Shown: positions 37,320 to 48,543 of the stretch, one piece after another
Layout of the letters: each line of letters starts with the position of its first letter
Position numbering within the stretch: position 1 is the stretch's first letter
Assembly (NCBI GenBank): GCA_023091665.1
Contig: JALJCQ010000007.1
Coordinates: forward strand, 62,001 to 126,000
DNA from: Pythium myriotylum
Lineage: Eukaryota; Oomycota; Peronosporomycetes; Pythiales; Pythiaceae
DNA length: 64,000 bases
Direction: 5' to 3'
The notes under the pieces: generated by a model
Database searches by the model: none
The model's input: only the letters and a program-made list of their open reading frames with translations
Told to the model about the DNA's origin: nothing
Position numbers and translations under genes: made by a program

Positions 37320-38589
37320 GAGAGAGGAACTCGAGTGCAGGTATCCGCTGCACAAATCTAATTGTGGACTTGACTATCAAAACGTCGGAATTCAATCCAG
37401 TGGTTGACCGATCAGCATCAGCAATACCACCCGGACGACAGGTGGTACCAATGCAGCCACCTGGACTGGGTCGATCACCAACCCCTCGCTTCACGATTCG
37501 ACAGAAAGCCTGGCTGAATACAAACATACTGACAACCGCATGTATATGTCGATAAACTGAGGAAAGTGATCATGATGCTGACAAAGATTGGGATGATGAT
37601 GCAGTAACGTCTGTCGAGCTCAACTCTGCGTTCGAAGCCATCCGAGACTGTGTGGTTGGACAGCATGCCCGTTTGCTACCATCTCCATCTTTGTGGGGTA
37701 TGACGGCAAAGAAAAAGACTGAACCCATCTCTGTTTTTGCGCCGCATGTTGAGTGGCTTGGAACTATCCATGGATAAGACGTGAGGCCCTCACGTCTTGC
37801 CCACTTCCACACTGAGCGAGTGGGTGCATATGGGTGCTTTGAAGCACCACCGTCACGGCTGTAACATCAAACGCTGAACTACGGTACCGTTGGCTGTTTG
37901 CACTCGCCATCTTATCATAGAGAGCAGGGATTAAAGCCGGTGCTGTACTTCGATAAATGGTGACATTTGGTCTTGCTCAGGCTTCCCTCCCCACAAGTTT
38001 TTCGGGTGTCCCAACTCCGCAAACAGCGCGATTCGCCGGTGAGGAAGCCGCCGTTGCACAATCTGCTGTATTGGTCACGGCTTCTGAGTATGAAACTCCA
38101 ATGGAATGGTCACTGTTGCAATGTGATGAGTCCACTCGAGTATGTGACAAATCCGAGCACATCCTCCTAAGATCTCGATGGGTGAAGTCAACCAACGGAG
38201 GAACCCACCCGGACCAGCTGGGAGACCACGCATCCTGTTTTGCGCCTTATCTACTGACCCATTCTCACGATTCAAAGATCAGCCATGAGACGAACCTACG
38301 GATCCTGGGAGGGCGTCGAAGGACTGCGTTTCTTCGGTTTGGTGGCGTTCATCTTTGCGTTGGGCCATGGGAAGGCAACGTCGGTGATTATCCCATGGAT
38401 GATACGGGAGGTAGCCAACGCAGTCGACAAGAACGACCGGGTGCCTTTATGACCCAGATGAAATAGCTTGGTTTATCAAGTCTCTGGCTGTGCTCAAGAA
38501 AAGAAAGAAGTTGTCGCCGGCACAATGAGACGAGATGATTTAAAGTCACCAGAGGAAATTTCTGATTTTCACTCTCGACCTATTGGAGA
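37320..38589. other. Gene-poor stretch with decayed open frames
   Basis: I see no convincing gene. A frame at 37556-37777 begins with an Asp-rich run, continues ...AFEAIRDCVVGQHARLLPSPSLWG and ends in VEWLGTIHG. It reads like the C-terminal remnant of a protein gene but lacks a proper start. A 169-codon frame at 37957-38466 has no signature and is left unassigned. Confidence 0.45.
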
Positions 38590-39060
38590 AACACACCGCA
38601 CAATGATGCGCCGATTTTTTCGAACAGCCCAAACCGAGCGAGTCGCTGCCGTAACTGGGGCGGACGGTAATCGATTTGAAGAGTTGGCTGGCTGTCACCT
38701 CTTTAGCTTTGACTGTGATTATAATCGCACATACTCAAACTCTTGCTGGGAATAACGACCGAGCGCTGGTGCCCTGGGTTGCTGCCAAGTGTCTGTGCGG
38801 CGACGACGGCGAAGGCAACCACGATATCTCAGCAAAAGTGGTCTTGGGGATTTTCGTGGTGAACAGTCTTCGGGTTGTCGGAGGAGATTTCTCAGTAATG
38901 AACTTGGTGGTGGTCCAGGTTCTTGTTTTGGTGGCCCATCGGGGTGTTGTCATCAGCTGGATGATGTGAAGACTTCGGTACCGGGCGATAAGCCTGCCAC
39001 CTGTGTCTATACACCACTGTCTCTGCAACTGTCTCCGCCACAGGAATTGCTGCAGTACCG
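38590..39060 (-). pseudogene. Degraded 5' copy of the catalase-peroxidase gene and its promoter
   Basis: On the minus strand, the region at and above 38857 matches the start and leader of the intact katG at 42301. A block just upstream of the start codon is identical over 21 bp (positions 38857-38877 against 42301-42321), and a GTTTTTGTTTTGGTGG-type block lies further upstream in both. The start codon has become ACG (38855-38857). The first codons still read T-K-I-P-K-T-T-F-A against M-N-I-R-K-T-T-L-A, and a stop appears after about 40 codons. Weaker similarity to the katG reading frame continues down to roughly 38600. The rest of the gene is absent. The outer limits are approximate. Confidence 0.65.
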
Positions 39061-40207
39061 GTATGATGGCTAGATCGATCACATTTGTTTTTTGTGGTGG
39101 CGTCTGCCGAGTGAAACCACCCTGTACTTCTTGAACTCCATAGATCTGATCATCATCATCAGCCCGATCACATGGTCTGGTCATGGTCTGTGGCATTCAT
39201 CCTCAATTGCCTGCATGCTTGTCACAGGCAACCTGGCTGCTGGCACCCACTCTGCTCTACCTCATGTTCCCTTGGAGGGAGATCTGTTCTTTGTACTCGT
39301 ATTCTAGCGTAACCATGTTCCACTTACTCGAGTGTAAACCGCAACGAGATCCGAGTGGGAGACAGTCACGTCGAACGCTCTCCAGACGACTTTTCTTTGC
39401 TTGTCTTTGTTTTTCTTGGCGGGGAAGATGCCACATGGTGTACTGGTACATTGCTGCGTCAAATGCTGCCTCAACATCGAACGCAACATCGCTTCAACAG
39501 GATTCTGCACATTGTCTATGGTACGCAACGAGCCGAGCGACTACTTCACTCGACTCTCCACTCCACCCCAAGACCATGTTAAATTAGCTTCCAATATCCG
39601 AATCCGCTCGAGTCGCACTCGGAATGCAAACATGTTCGTAAGAGATTTCAAATTGCTACTTCGAAGGACCAAAACACATTCCCCGTCCCTTGCTCAGTAC
39701 AGTATCGGAGCCCTCTCATCCCAAACAAATGACGCTCTCCCGCACCCAGGACCACCCAACAAAACCCACAAGACCGTGACTGGTTTGCGATGAAACGAAA
39801 CAGTCTGGTCACGGCTGGTCACGTGGGTTTACTGCATTGCCCTCGTTTAGGGCGAAACCCATCCATTCCGAGGGGAGGGTGAGGGCGAATCGTATCCCAC
39901 AAGCATCTTATGACTAGGGCCATTGTTTTCAGTCGCATAGGGTAACGGCGTCAAGGCCGTTCCGACAAATAGGCTTCGCTTCCAACAAGTTTCCCGGGCT
40001 ATCTAATCCCAAAATCCATAGCAGATTCTAATTAAAGAGCGAGAAAAAATGAATAAGTGGAAGGTTCCTAAGCTTGTATTACTCCAAACGCACACAGTTT
40101 CGCGGAATGCGAGCATTGAACGAGAAGAGAAGCAGCTTCCTGGCTCCGCCACAATCGTGATCCACGGACAAAACTGCGCTCACGCGGCTACACAAACAAA
40201 ATCAGAC
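39061..40207. other. Gene-poor stretch, no gene recognised
   Basis: Several overlapping open frames of 60-130 codons occur, none with a domain or a plausible start. No transposon protein, terminal repeats, tRNA or rRNA were recognised. Confidence 0.5.
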
Positions 40208-42301
40208 TTAGTAGTAGCCCGGCTTGGTGTTGAAGTGGTCAGCGGTCATGAGCGTGTTCCACGCCTGGGCGAAGACGTGTTTGAAGGTGGCTTCGTCTGA
40301 GGCGAAGAGCTGCACGATGGCCTTGTAGGTCGAGTCCCAGATGAGCGCCACATCCGTGTCCTGGACGAAAATGTTCTTGCCCTGGGCCTGGTACTCGTGG
40401 TCGCCCACCTTGACCCAGTTGTTGTTCACGAGCACCTGGAAGAACTCGTTCGAGACGGTCGAGATGTTGTCGGTGAAAGTGCCGTTAAAGCCCAGACGCT
40501 TCTGCTGGACCGCACTGCGCGGGCGCCCGGCAAGGGCGACGTACTCGTACTCGGACAGGCCGCGCACCTTGCGGTCGTCACGCACCTTGGTAAGTGCGTT
40601 CGGGTAGTACGTGCGCGGGGCGAGCTGGTCGACGTTGGTGCCGTCCAGAGCATCCACACGACCACCGATAAACCCGATCTGCTCGCTGCCAGCCTGCTCC
40701 AGTGCGACCTGGCCAGCCAACACAATCAGATCAGCCGTCGAGAGCGTCGGAAAGTCCTTCTTAATCGGCTCGAGCGCCGCAATGACCGTGTCGAGGCCGG
40801 CGTTGCCCTCCCAGTCCTTCTGCGGCGAGAAACGGATCTTAGCTCCGTTGCAACCGCCCGCGTAGTCCGTGATGCGGAACGTCGACGCGCACTGGTACGC
40901 GAGGTGTACGAAGAGCGCACCGTTGTAGGTCTTGCCTCCAACCTTGTCGCTCGTGAGGCCAGAGATGTCCTTGTTGAGCAAATCCGCGACGCGCTGACGC
41001 ACGAGGTCAAAGTTGGGCAGAGTGTTGGGAGCAGGCCCGTCCGGGAGCGGGTTCTGGAACGGCTGCGCCGGCGGCACAAGAGCGCCCTTGCAACGAGCCA
41101 CCGGGCCCATGTCGCGCGACGTCAGCTTGTACCAGGCGTGCGAGAAGGCCTCGTTCAGAGCCGTCAAGTTCGACGCAAACTCGTTCGCGATCGCCTTGAA
41201 CTTGTCGTCATTGAGCAGCGCAATATCTGCCGTGAGCATGCGCACTGGCGGGGTCGTGTCGGGCACTGGACGCCACTGGTTGTGGCCACCAGGGCCGACA
41301 AACTTCTCCCACTTGAGTCCCGTGAGACCCTTGAAGTATCCGTTGCCCCACTTGGTCGGCGTGAAGGTCCACGAGCCTTCGAAGCCACTCGTGAAGGTGT
41401 TGTTGCCCTTGCCCTTGAGCGCACCGCTGCCGCAGGTGCCTGGCCATGGTGCGTCCGGCGCCTGGATCGGGTCAGGACCAGCTCCCGTGGTACAAGCGCC
41501 GTGCGTCTTGCCGAACGCGTGGCCGCCACCGATGAGCGCAACGGTCTCCCGGTCGTCCATGCCCATGCGGCTAAACGTATCGCGGACCTGCGGCGCGGAG
41601 CCAACAGGATCCGGGACACCTAGCGGACCCTCCGGGTTCACGTAGATCAGCCCGATGGTCGTCGGGCCAAGCGGCGACTTGCAGTCTCCGTTCACCTCGC
41701 AGTGAGCAATCGCGTCCTGTTCGTTGCTAGGGCCGAGCTCAATGCTGTCGGTGCCGTCGAAATCGTCCGTTCGGCCGCCACAGAAACCGAGCACAGGACC
41801 GCCCATGCTCTCGATGGCGGTCGTACCAGCGAGCGTGATGAGGTCACCCCACGAGAGAGCCGCACCGTACTTGAGCTTGATGGGCGCGAGCAGATCGAGA
41901 GCCTTGTCGAGGTTCGTGTTATCGGCCCAGGCACGCTCCGGCAAGTGGCGAATGCGGCCACCGTCGCAGCCTCCTCGACCGTCTGAACGGCGGTAGGAGC
42001 CGTTGCAGTGCCACGCGAGACGAATGAAGAAGCCACCGTAGTTGCCAAAGTCCGCCGGCCAGAAGTCCTGCGAGTTGGTGAGCAGCGCGGTGATGTCCTT
42101 CTTGACAGCGGTGAAGTCGATGACGTCGCAGTTGGCGTATTCTTGCTGCTCAAGAGTAGTCATGGCCGAGAGCTGACGCTCGCGGTTGTAGCCGAGTGCT
42201 GGTGCAGCGTCGTAACCGAACGGGCAGCTGGCAGCCGAGGTCGAGGTGACGGCGAAGGCAGCCGCGACGGCCGCAGCGAGTGTGGTCTTGCGGATGTTCA
42301 T
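40208..42301 (-). CDS. katG: Secreted catalase-peroxidase (KatG, KatG2-like)
   Basis: This 697-residue bifunctional haem enzyme destroys hydrogen peroxide. The ATG at 42301 gives a signal peptide (MNIRKTTLAAAVAAAFAVTSTSAA), so it is probably extracellular. The distal site RLAWH is at residues 94-98 and the proximal His 261 lies in GGGHAFGKTHG. All three residues of the catalase-specific Met-Tyr-Trp adduct are present: Trp97, Tyr220 (LIYVNPEGP) and Met246 (SRMGMDD). The second, haem-less KatG domain follows (residues about 420-697) with the typical ADLIVLAGQVALEQAG, and is shorter than in bacteria. The enzyme could protect against host or self-made peroxide. The gene has no introns. Bacterial or fungal ancestry by transfer is possible but not shown here. 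A perfect oomycete core promoter precedes it. Confidence 0.95.
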   Translation of the reverse strand: MNIRKTTLAAAVAAAFAVTSTSAASCPFGYDAAPALGYNRERQLSAMTTLEQQEYANCDVIDFTAVKKDITALLTNSQDFWPADFGNYGGFFIRLAWHCNGSYRRSDGRGGCDGGRIRHLPERAWADNTNLDKALDLLAPIKLKYGAALSWGDLITLAGTTAIESMGGPVLGFCGGRTDDFDGTDSIELGPSNEQDAIAHCEVNGDCKSPLGPTTIGLIYVNPEGPLGVPDPVGSAPQVRDTFSRMGMDDRETVALIGGGHAFGKTHGACTTGAGPDPIQAPDAPWPGTCGSGALKGKGNNTFTSGFEGSWTFTPTKWGNGYFKGLTGLKWEKFVGPGGHNQWRPVPDTTPPVRMLTADIALLNDDKFKAIANEFASNLTALNEAFSHAWYKLTSRDMGPVARCKGALVPPAQPFQNPLPDGPAPNTLPNFDLVRQRVADLLNKDISGLTSDKVGGKTYNGALFVHLAYQCASTFRITDYAGGCNGAKIRFSPQKDWEGNAGLDTVIAALEPIKKDFPTLSTADLIVLAGQVALEQAGSEQIGFIGGRVDALDGTNVDQLAPRTYYPNALTKVRDDRKVRGLSEYEYVALAGRPRSAVQQKRLGFNGTFTDNISTVSNEFFQVLVNNNWVKVGDHEYQAQGKNIFVQDTDVALIWDSTYKAIVQLFASDEATFKHVFAQAWNTLMTADHFNTKPGYY

Positions 42302-42348
42302 GGTGAACAGTCTTCGGGTTGCTTGAGAAGATGCTTGGAGCTGGAAGC

Positions 42349-42362
42349 AAATTGAAGAATGA
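42349..42362 (-). promoter_or_regulatory. Oomycete core promoter of katG
   Basis: On the minus strand TCATTCTTCAATTT matches TCATTYYNCAWTTT at every position, 48-61 bp before the ATG. The corresponding position in the decayed copy near 38900 has lost the motif. Confidence 0.8.
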
Positions 42363-44492
42363 ATCGCTGGTGGCCCAGGTTTTTGTTTTGGTGGTCCATG
42401 AGGGGGGGAGGGGGAGGGCTCTGCTCAGATACTTCAACGCTTGTTTTCGCACGGGAAGACTGGGATCAACCTCTTGGCCCCTGTCTATACTGTACTGTCT
42501 CTTCCGCTGGAGTACCCAGTTTAGCTTTATGCGTTTTCCAGCGTGAACTCGTTGCCCAATGTTACTGTAATGGCTGTCGTGATGTTGCTCAGAATTCCCG
42601 GAGTTGAGCACAAACATGAGTTTCATTTGTATTGTCAGGTACTATTTCTGAAATGGAGTTGAATACAAACTTTGAGATAATTGTAAGATTTTATATCATC
42701 GCTTTCTGGATATATTGATTTAAAAGGTTTACGCAGGAAGAGTTTAATGAGCAGGACGTACTGGATAACTGAGCTTGAGGATGTCTCATCTGCTGACTTG
42801 AAGATCCACCCTTATCCACTCTTGAGAGGGCGGACAAGGTTAGAAAGTACTGTACTATTCACCATGTGCAGTAACGAGGTAGTGTCCACCTCTGATCGTG
42901 CTGCAGTCACTGCTGCTTTGTGTCCATCCTCAACCGCGTGCTTGTCGCACATCGAGGATGCGGTTCCGGCTCCATCGCGACTTGCAGCCGGAGGCGATCG
43001 CTTGAAATCATTCCTTGAAGCGTAACACTTCGAGAAATACCGAAAAATCACACAAATGGCGTCAGTCTAGGATATGGACCTGACGTTCGCCGTCATTTGC
43101 TTGACAGTATTTCGGTTGTTGATTCCTCTTCTGTTCCTGCTCAAGTCTCAGGGCAAGAAACGCGAAAAAAAAACGTCTTACTAGCAAAGACCATGCATCA
43201 TGGATCTTCATGGCTGAATGGAATGGTCAACACTGAGAAGTTTGCCGTACCAACTGGAGACGGAGCGTGCTCAGCGGTTTATTCCAACAGTCAAGGTGGA
43301 CGCAACACTGGACTTCTCTGGTTTTGCTGTTGTCTGCAGTGAGTAGATTACGCAATGAGCGTAGACCACTCGTGAGTGACTTACTGCGTAACCCCACTGC
43401 GGAGGATTCATTCACCCACCACCGGCGGGGTCGTCAGGGGCTGCCTCAGCACCACCGGGAAGCTTTGTTCCCACGCATCAGAAAATATATGACATGGCGT
43501 CACACATCACTCATGCAGTTGGTGGGATAACCGACGGATTTGACTGAGGGCGTCAATTCTGCCATAAAAAAACGTTGTTGACTCCATCCGGACGATTTCC
43601 ACGGCGACGAATCGCCTCAATTCACGTTAAAACGCGACTAGATGCACTGTCTCAACGCGTGCTCTCCCACGTAATGGATTCTTCCCGAAGACGCACACAG
43701 GGACGGCAATATCATCCATCAAAACCCACCATGATGTCGTAGGTTTGGCTGAAACTGCTGCACCATGAACCAAGCACCAATTCTCAAGCTTACAGTCTGT
43801 AACGACATTATGACACAGCATTGCCATGCTGGGATTGATGGTGATGAAGATGAAGTCTATTGAGTTTCGATTTACGTACTCTAACCATGTAGGAAGCAGC
43901 ATTTGTGTTCCTTGCATACAGTATTCCAGCTCCACATCTACAAACTCAATCGGGAAGGACAGAAGTTCCCGAGCTCTGCGAAGCGCAACCAAATCATGTG
44001 GAGAATGTTTAGTACTGGTTGTCGTGCAATCGAACCTTTTCGGCATTTATCGTCGAAGTTTGCACTGGTGCTTTGTAGAAGGATCAATCGACGGCCAGCC
44101 ATGATGTTTCTGGTGTGAAATCACTGTATGCTGCCTTTGTTATTGCGGATCAAATGGACCAAACTCTTGTGTTTTTGTTTTAGCTGGAGAGATCGTGTAC
44201 GTGGGGGTGAGATCGTCACCATCTTCCGGACAGCCATCATCACTCCAATCATGGACTGCGACGCCGCTTCTTCCTCTCATGCTGAGCTTCTTTCATGTCC
44301 ATGTGGTCGAGATTAACGAATCCAATAATGCATTGTAGGTGTATATTGCCCACAGAATTATGCCACCCCTTCATGTTCGTTTCCGCGCAAAACCACGTCA
44401 CAGAGAAGAAGCGAGGCAGTCACATACAGACCAACTCTGTTTACAAAGCAGCCCATCCGACAAAAGCTGGGCACACAAGATGACAGCTATTG
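42363..44492. other. Gene-poor stretch upstream of katG
   Basis: No convincing gene. The only frame of note is 43627-44046 on the minus strand (139 codons, ATG start, with FIFITINPS and NWCLVHGAAVSAK segments). It has no recognisable domain and could be a remnant. Confidence 0.45.
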
Positions 44493-47400
44493 CTAATCCT
44501 TTTTTACCGGACGGACGGGAGATAGGTCTTGGTCAACAAGTCCCGCGAATCTGTCCTTGCCACCTTTGTTGAGGATATTACGCGCGACGTCAACAAGTCG
44601 CAACGCTCCTTTTGCTTTCTTGACAACATCGTTCACGCCACTCACAGCCGCAGCAGTTCTCCGCACAGACGACTTTGTAACTCGCCATAAACGCAGCATC
44701 GGTGAGCCGATCAGGATAATATCCATGCTGTCCTCGATTTGCCCATCAAGGCACCGACAGTGATTGATCATCATGCTGGTCTCAGCGATAATGAATGGAA
44801 GCGCCACGGTAACGACATCACCACACCATAGGTTGATCGCGACAAACGCGACGCTTGACGTAAAACCACTTCCTAGGACGCCTGTGAGGGCAAAGATATC
44901 CGAGGGACACAGAAGCTTGATCGAGTCTTCCAGAATGCTTGGAATATGATCCGACGGAGCCACCAATGGAAGGAGCAAATTTCCAGCCTTGTCGGCGACA
45001 TCAATAGCTGCGTTTCGTATATTGTTCCACGACAGTGTCGACGGCTGCTTCCAGTAGTCGATGATCTGAGATACAACATTGACCATCACGGCGGAGGCTG
45101 CTTGAAGGTCACCCGCGACGCCTTGCTCGGCAAAGTCACGAAGGTGCTGAGTCGTTTCGGCACCGATGTTACGAATTTCGTCGGAACTGACTGAGCTAAT
45201 TAGAATAGATCCACCATCGATGAGCATGGGGACGAGAAAACGTAGAAACTCCACCTGGTCACGAGGGCGCACAACGCACATCGTTACAACGGTCACGTAT
45301 GCGACGAGCTTCAGCCGTTTGCCAAAGCCCCAGACACGTAACCGACTACAGCTGTTGCCGCATGAAAGCGCGATTAAAACAGTCCCTCCCGTCGTGGCTG
45401 CTACTGCGGCCGACAGATCGGCGTGACGTTGCAACTCGCTGAAAAACTTGACCTGCCCGATAATCCTTGCTACGGCGAGAACAGGGATGGCAGCGTGTAA
45501 AGTACCAATGATGAGGGTTACCGATATCTGAGACTTGTTGACGCGGATGGCAGGGAAGGATATCAACACTACCAGCACCAGAAGCGCTAGCAAGAGAGCT
45601 GCAACCACTTTCCATCGGTTCTGGAATAGCAAAAGCTGAAGCCCGATCGTCAAGCCTAGTGTTCCGAGAGAGATCTTTGGGAGCGAAGCCACTCTCCAAG
45701 CAGCGAAACGGAGACCACTTCGGCCCAGCAAACGAAGACACCCCGACAAGTCAAAGTTCGTCGACGATGAGTGTGTAGATCTCACATTGGCTGTTTTCCC
45801 ACTGGCCGGTGGTCGATGGAGGGACTTGTTTTGGCTTTTATAGAAAACAGTGTCTGTCGACGGATCCCCAGACGCCGAGCCCTTCTCATTCGCGATCAAG
45901 CCGACCAGCATGGTGATAAAATGCTTGGGATTGACTCCGCAGTCGCTAAGCATCGTCTTCGCCCTACCCAACCATGGCACATTTGAGCTTCCGGACGCTA
46001 GTGAGCGAACCTTCTCAGCCTCTGTGGTTCCTGCGACTTTGTTCATGTCCACAACAGACTTTAGCGAGCTGAGCGCGCTGGAGGCCCCAACCCATGCGGC
46101 AACCTTGTAGATTCCAACCGTGACAAGGACGCATCCGAGAGCGATAGCAATGCGTTTGCACGCCTTCGACTGAATACCGGCGACGAGAAGCTCTCGGATC
46201 TTGCGGATACAGTTCCGGACACTTGAACGAACGGGAGCTGATGGCGTCTTGCCTTGCTCCTCGATCAATTGAATTCGGCGCTTCAATGCGATGACCCACT
46301 CGGCGCCCTCCATGTTAACTTTGACGTTTTTGATATTGAGGGTCTCGTACTCGATCTCTTGGAGCACATCGTCTTCAAACGCCTGACGAAGTGCGATCTT
46401 GAGATAGGCACATGCGCTGTCGTCGAGAACGAGTTTCTCCTGGAAAATGTGCGTACTGGCGTCATGAACAAGACGGTTGAGAGATTCGCGATCCAAAACG
46501 GTCTTCCCGATCATGTACAACTGCGAAAAGTCGTGAACAGAAGTGATCTTTGGCACGAGCCGATGGAGGCGTTCAAATGAGATCGCTTTGCCCGTTTCGG
46601 CTTTTTCAGTTGTGGTAGCAACAACATCGGCTGCACTCTTATCCACGACGTCAGCAGCGATCTGGGCAATCTCCTCGATAAATTCTTCGCGGTTCTTGCA
46701 TTTACTCAGAAACTTCATGATAGTGTCCTTTGACGCGTGGTCGGCAGAAGACGCTTCTACAACTTGACATAATTCTCGAATTCGCTGCTCTCGGGTTTGG
46801 TGTTGTGAGGCTGTGATGACCACTCCGTCGCTGCCTCCATTGTTGTTGAAGGGGTCAAGGAGGGCATCAACCACAAGCCACTCGAGCAGTTTACTGTCAC
46901 CAGCCGCTACTGCAGTATCGATCAGTCCAACACCGCCGTTATCGAATACACTCATGACCGCATGAAGTGTGAGCTGACGAGACGATGCAAACGCTGAAAC
47001 CATGGCTTGTAGGTGCGCGCCGTGGCCTGCTAGTACAAACTGGTCGGCATCAAGTCTGCTGATGCAAATTGGGGCCTCGCATTGGATGTAGAGCTTCGCT
47101 GCGAGCTCGAACTGCCTCCTCGCTTGTAGTTCTCGAAGGATCTTGGCAGCTTCGGTAGGGGAGTATGTTTCAATTGGGATCCCGAATTTGAGACGCGTGA
47201 TCTCATTGGAGGCGCTCGTCCCGAGTAGCCACCGTTGAAGGTCCTTGCAGTGGATTATACAGCGTTCTACGCGGCCATACCACCCCAGTCCGGTAATAGC
47301 ACGACTGTCCTTGAGCAACTCGGTGAACGCAGCCATTGCTTCTGTTGGATACAAAACACGACGAAAGTATGCTTCTTCGATCATGCTCTGGAGCTTTGCG

Positions 47401-47972
47401 AGTTCTTCCGACAGATTTTGCAGGATCGCGTACGTCGACTTGTGTACTCCAATGCGCCGCTGGGTCTCTTTAGCCACTGAGCACATTTCTTCGAGGGAAG
47501 GAAACGGAACTCCATGAGCTCTAATACCTGTAAATTGCTCCCGCGAGAGAGTGAAGCTCGCGTCGAGACGTCTCACCACTTCGAGTGACGGCGGAGATGA
47601 GTCGATATTCGTCACTCGACACGATGCAGCCATGTCGGCACGGCGATTGAAGTTCGTCACGATCGCAAGCCCGACCACGACCATCGCGTTCACTTGGACT
47701 GCGACGGAGACAATGTGCTCACCTGGGAGAAGCTGGATCTCGGCGGTGGGTTCAGTTTTTGCATCGAGACCCTTAGTTGCGATTAACTCTCCATCGACCA
47801 ATGTGTTGGATAGAAAGTGACGATAGCTGATCTGAACACCACGGACTGCTGCATTCGATGCCCAGACTGCGGCAAAGGTTGTGAGCAACGAAAACCTCGG
47901 AAGACAATTGAACGGTATCGTACCGCGGATAGAGGCAACTCGAAACGCAAGGTCAGCAGGGGCGGCAGACAT
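44493..47972 (-). CDS. Type-A family protein 1: jacalin-like domain, ankyrin-like segment, polytopic membrane region
   Basis: There are two exons: 47924-47972 and 44493-47866. The 57-bp intron (47867-47923; GTACG donor, CCGCAG acceptor) is a multiple of three without a stop, so the frame reads through it. Homologous sites in three sister genes prove the splice. The product has 1140 residues. The first 100 (VWASNAAVRGVQISYRHF ... IQLLPGEHIVSVAV ... VVGLAIVTNF) have the strand pattern of jacalin-like beta-prism domains. A helical region follows, then one ankyrin-like unit (LIDTAVAAGDSKLLEWLVVDALLDPF, read in two parts, near 360), a conserved ITSVHDFSQLYMIGK block, and RIQ-type coiled helix. From about 600 the chain has eight or so hydrophobic helices (for example VAALLLALLVLVVLISFP). 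I know no described family. A membrane-tethered recognition protein is an inference. Confidence 0.75.
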   Translation of the reverse strand: MSAAPADLAFRVASIRGTIPFNCLPRFSLLTTFAAVWASNAAVRGVQISYRHFLSNTLVDGELIATKGLDAKTEPTAEIQLLPGEHIVSVAVQVNAMVVVGLAIVTNFNRRADMAASCRVTNIDSSPPSLEVVRRLDASFTLSREQFTGIRAHGVPFPSLEEMCSVAKETQRRIGVHKSTYAILQNLSEELAKLQSMIEEAYFRRVLYPTEAMAAFTELLKDSRAITGLGWYGRVERCIIHCKDLQRWLLGTSASNEITRLKFGIPIETYSPTEAAKILRELQARRQFELAAKLYIQCEAPICISRLDADQFVLAGHGAHLQAMVSAFASSRQLTLHAVMSVFDNGGVGLIDTAVAAGDSKLLEWLVVDALLDPFNNNGGSDGVVITASQHQTREQRIRELCQVVEASSADHASKDTIMKFLSKCKNREEFIEEIAQIAADVVDKSAADVVATTTEKAETGKAISFERLHRLVPKITSVHDFSQLYMIGKTVLDRESLNRLVHDASTHIFQEKLVLDDSACAYLKIALRQAFEDDVLQEIEYETLNIKNVKVNMEGAEWVIALKRRIQLIEEQGKTPSAPVRSSVRNCIRKIRELLVAGIQSKACKRIAIALGCVLVTVGIYKVAAWVGASSALSSLKSVVDMNKVAGTTEAEKVRSLASGSSNVPWLGRAKTMLSDCGVNPKHFITMLVGLIANEKGSASGDPSTDTVFYKSQNKSLHRPPASGKTANVRSTHSSSTNFDLSGCLRLLGRSGLRFAAWRVASLPKISLGTLGLTIGLQLLLFQNRWKVVAALLLALLVLVVLISFPAIRVNKSQISVTLIIGTLHAAIPVLAVARIIGQVKFFSELQRHADLSAAVAATTGGTVLIALSCGNSCSRLRVWGFGKRLKLVAYVTVVTMCVVRPRDQVEFLRFLVPMLIDGGSILISSVSSDEIRNIGAETTQHLRDFAEQGVAGDLQAASAVMVNVVSQIIDYWKQPSTLSWNNIRNAAIDVADKAGNLLLPLVAPSDHIPSILEDSIKLLCPSDIFALTGVLGSGFTSSVAFVAINLWCGDVVTVALPFIIAETSMMINHCRCLDGQIEDSMDIILIGSPMLRLWRVTKSSVRRTAAAVSGVNDVVKKAKGALRLVDVARNILNKGGKDRFAGLVDQDLSPVRPVKKD

Positions 47973-48171
47973 AATTCAGTTGAGCTGCGCGATGCGTTGC
48001 CGTTCCTTGAGTCACGGATGCTGCAGAGAAAGGTGGAATGAGGATCCCTAGACCTTCGAAACTTTGGAGACTAAATGGAAGTGGATTGGAAGTCACAAGC
48101 CCCGACCAAGTCCAGCGGAGGCACCCAGGGCATCTTGAGGAGATCTGTCGCCATATGTTGACAGGAAAGTT

Positions 48172-48233
48172 GGAGCAGCTGCGAAAGAGACGGGGCAATC
48201 ACTACAGACGTGGACACTTTCAACCCACTTCTC
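48172..48233. promoter_or_regulatory. Conserved island 1 in the A1/B1 bidirectional promoter
   Basis: This 62-bp block starts GGAGCAGCTGCGAAAGAGAC. It matches 55069-55130 with four mismatches and no gaps, inside otherwise diverged DNA. Confidence 0.75.
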
Positions 48234-48543
48234 TTTCGTGTTTTGCAAAAATGGGAAGATTAATCTTCAATCCAGACAAAAGTAGGTTTGCGGGGGCAAA
48301 AGACTCAGACTTTCCATGAAAAGGAGGAAGTTCCCCCTCCTTTCGAGACTACGCACACGGTTGAGGAAGCCCAGCAGCAGATTTCATCCGTCTCGCGCGC
48401 TATTGGCTATTGCGATATGTGAATAGCTGTCTACGGCCTCCGATATCTGGAGAGCGATACGCTTGCTCTGTTTTTGTGTGAATGATCAGTATACTCGCAA
48501 GTTTTGGGAAAGCCTTCACATTTTCACCCAAGAGGGATCTCGA

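Noticed and set aside
39830..40020. Possible rRNA or tRNA fragment (CCCGGGCTATCTAATCCC)
   Set aside because: A single short resemblance without any extended conserved rRNA stretch or cloverleaf.
43627..44046. 139-codon minus-strand frame as a gene
   Set aside because: It has an ATG but no recognisable domain, no promoter element and neutral composition; only noted in the intergenic entry.
48050..48240. A conserved small peptide gene in the A/B promoter (VSTxVVxAPSLSQLL)
   Set aside because: The frame is shared by both copies, but differences inside it change residues and neither copy has a consistent start, so a regulatory block is more likely.
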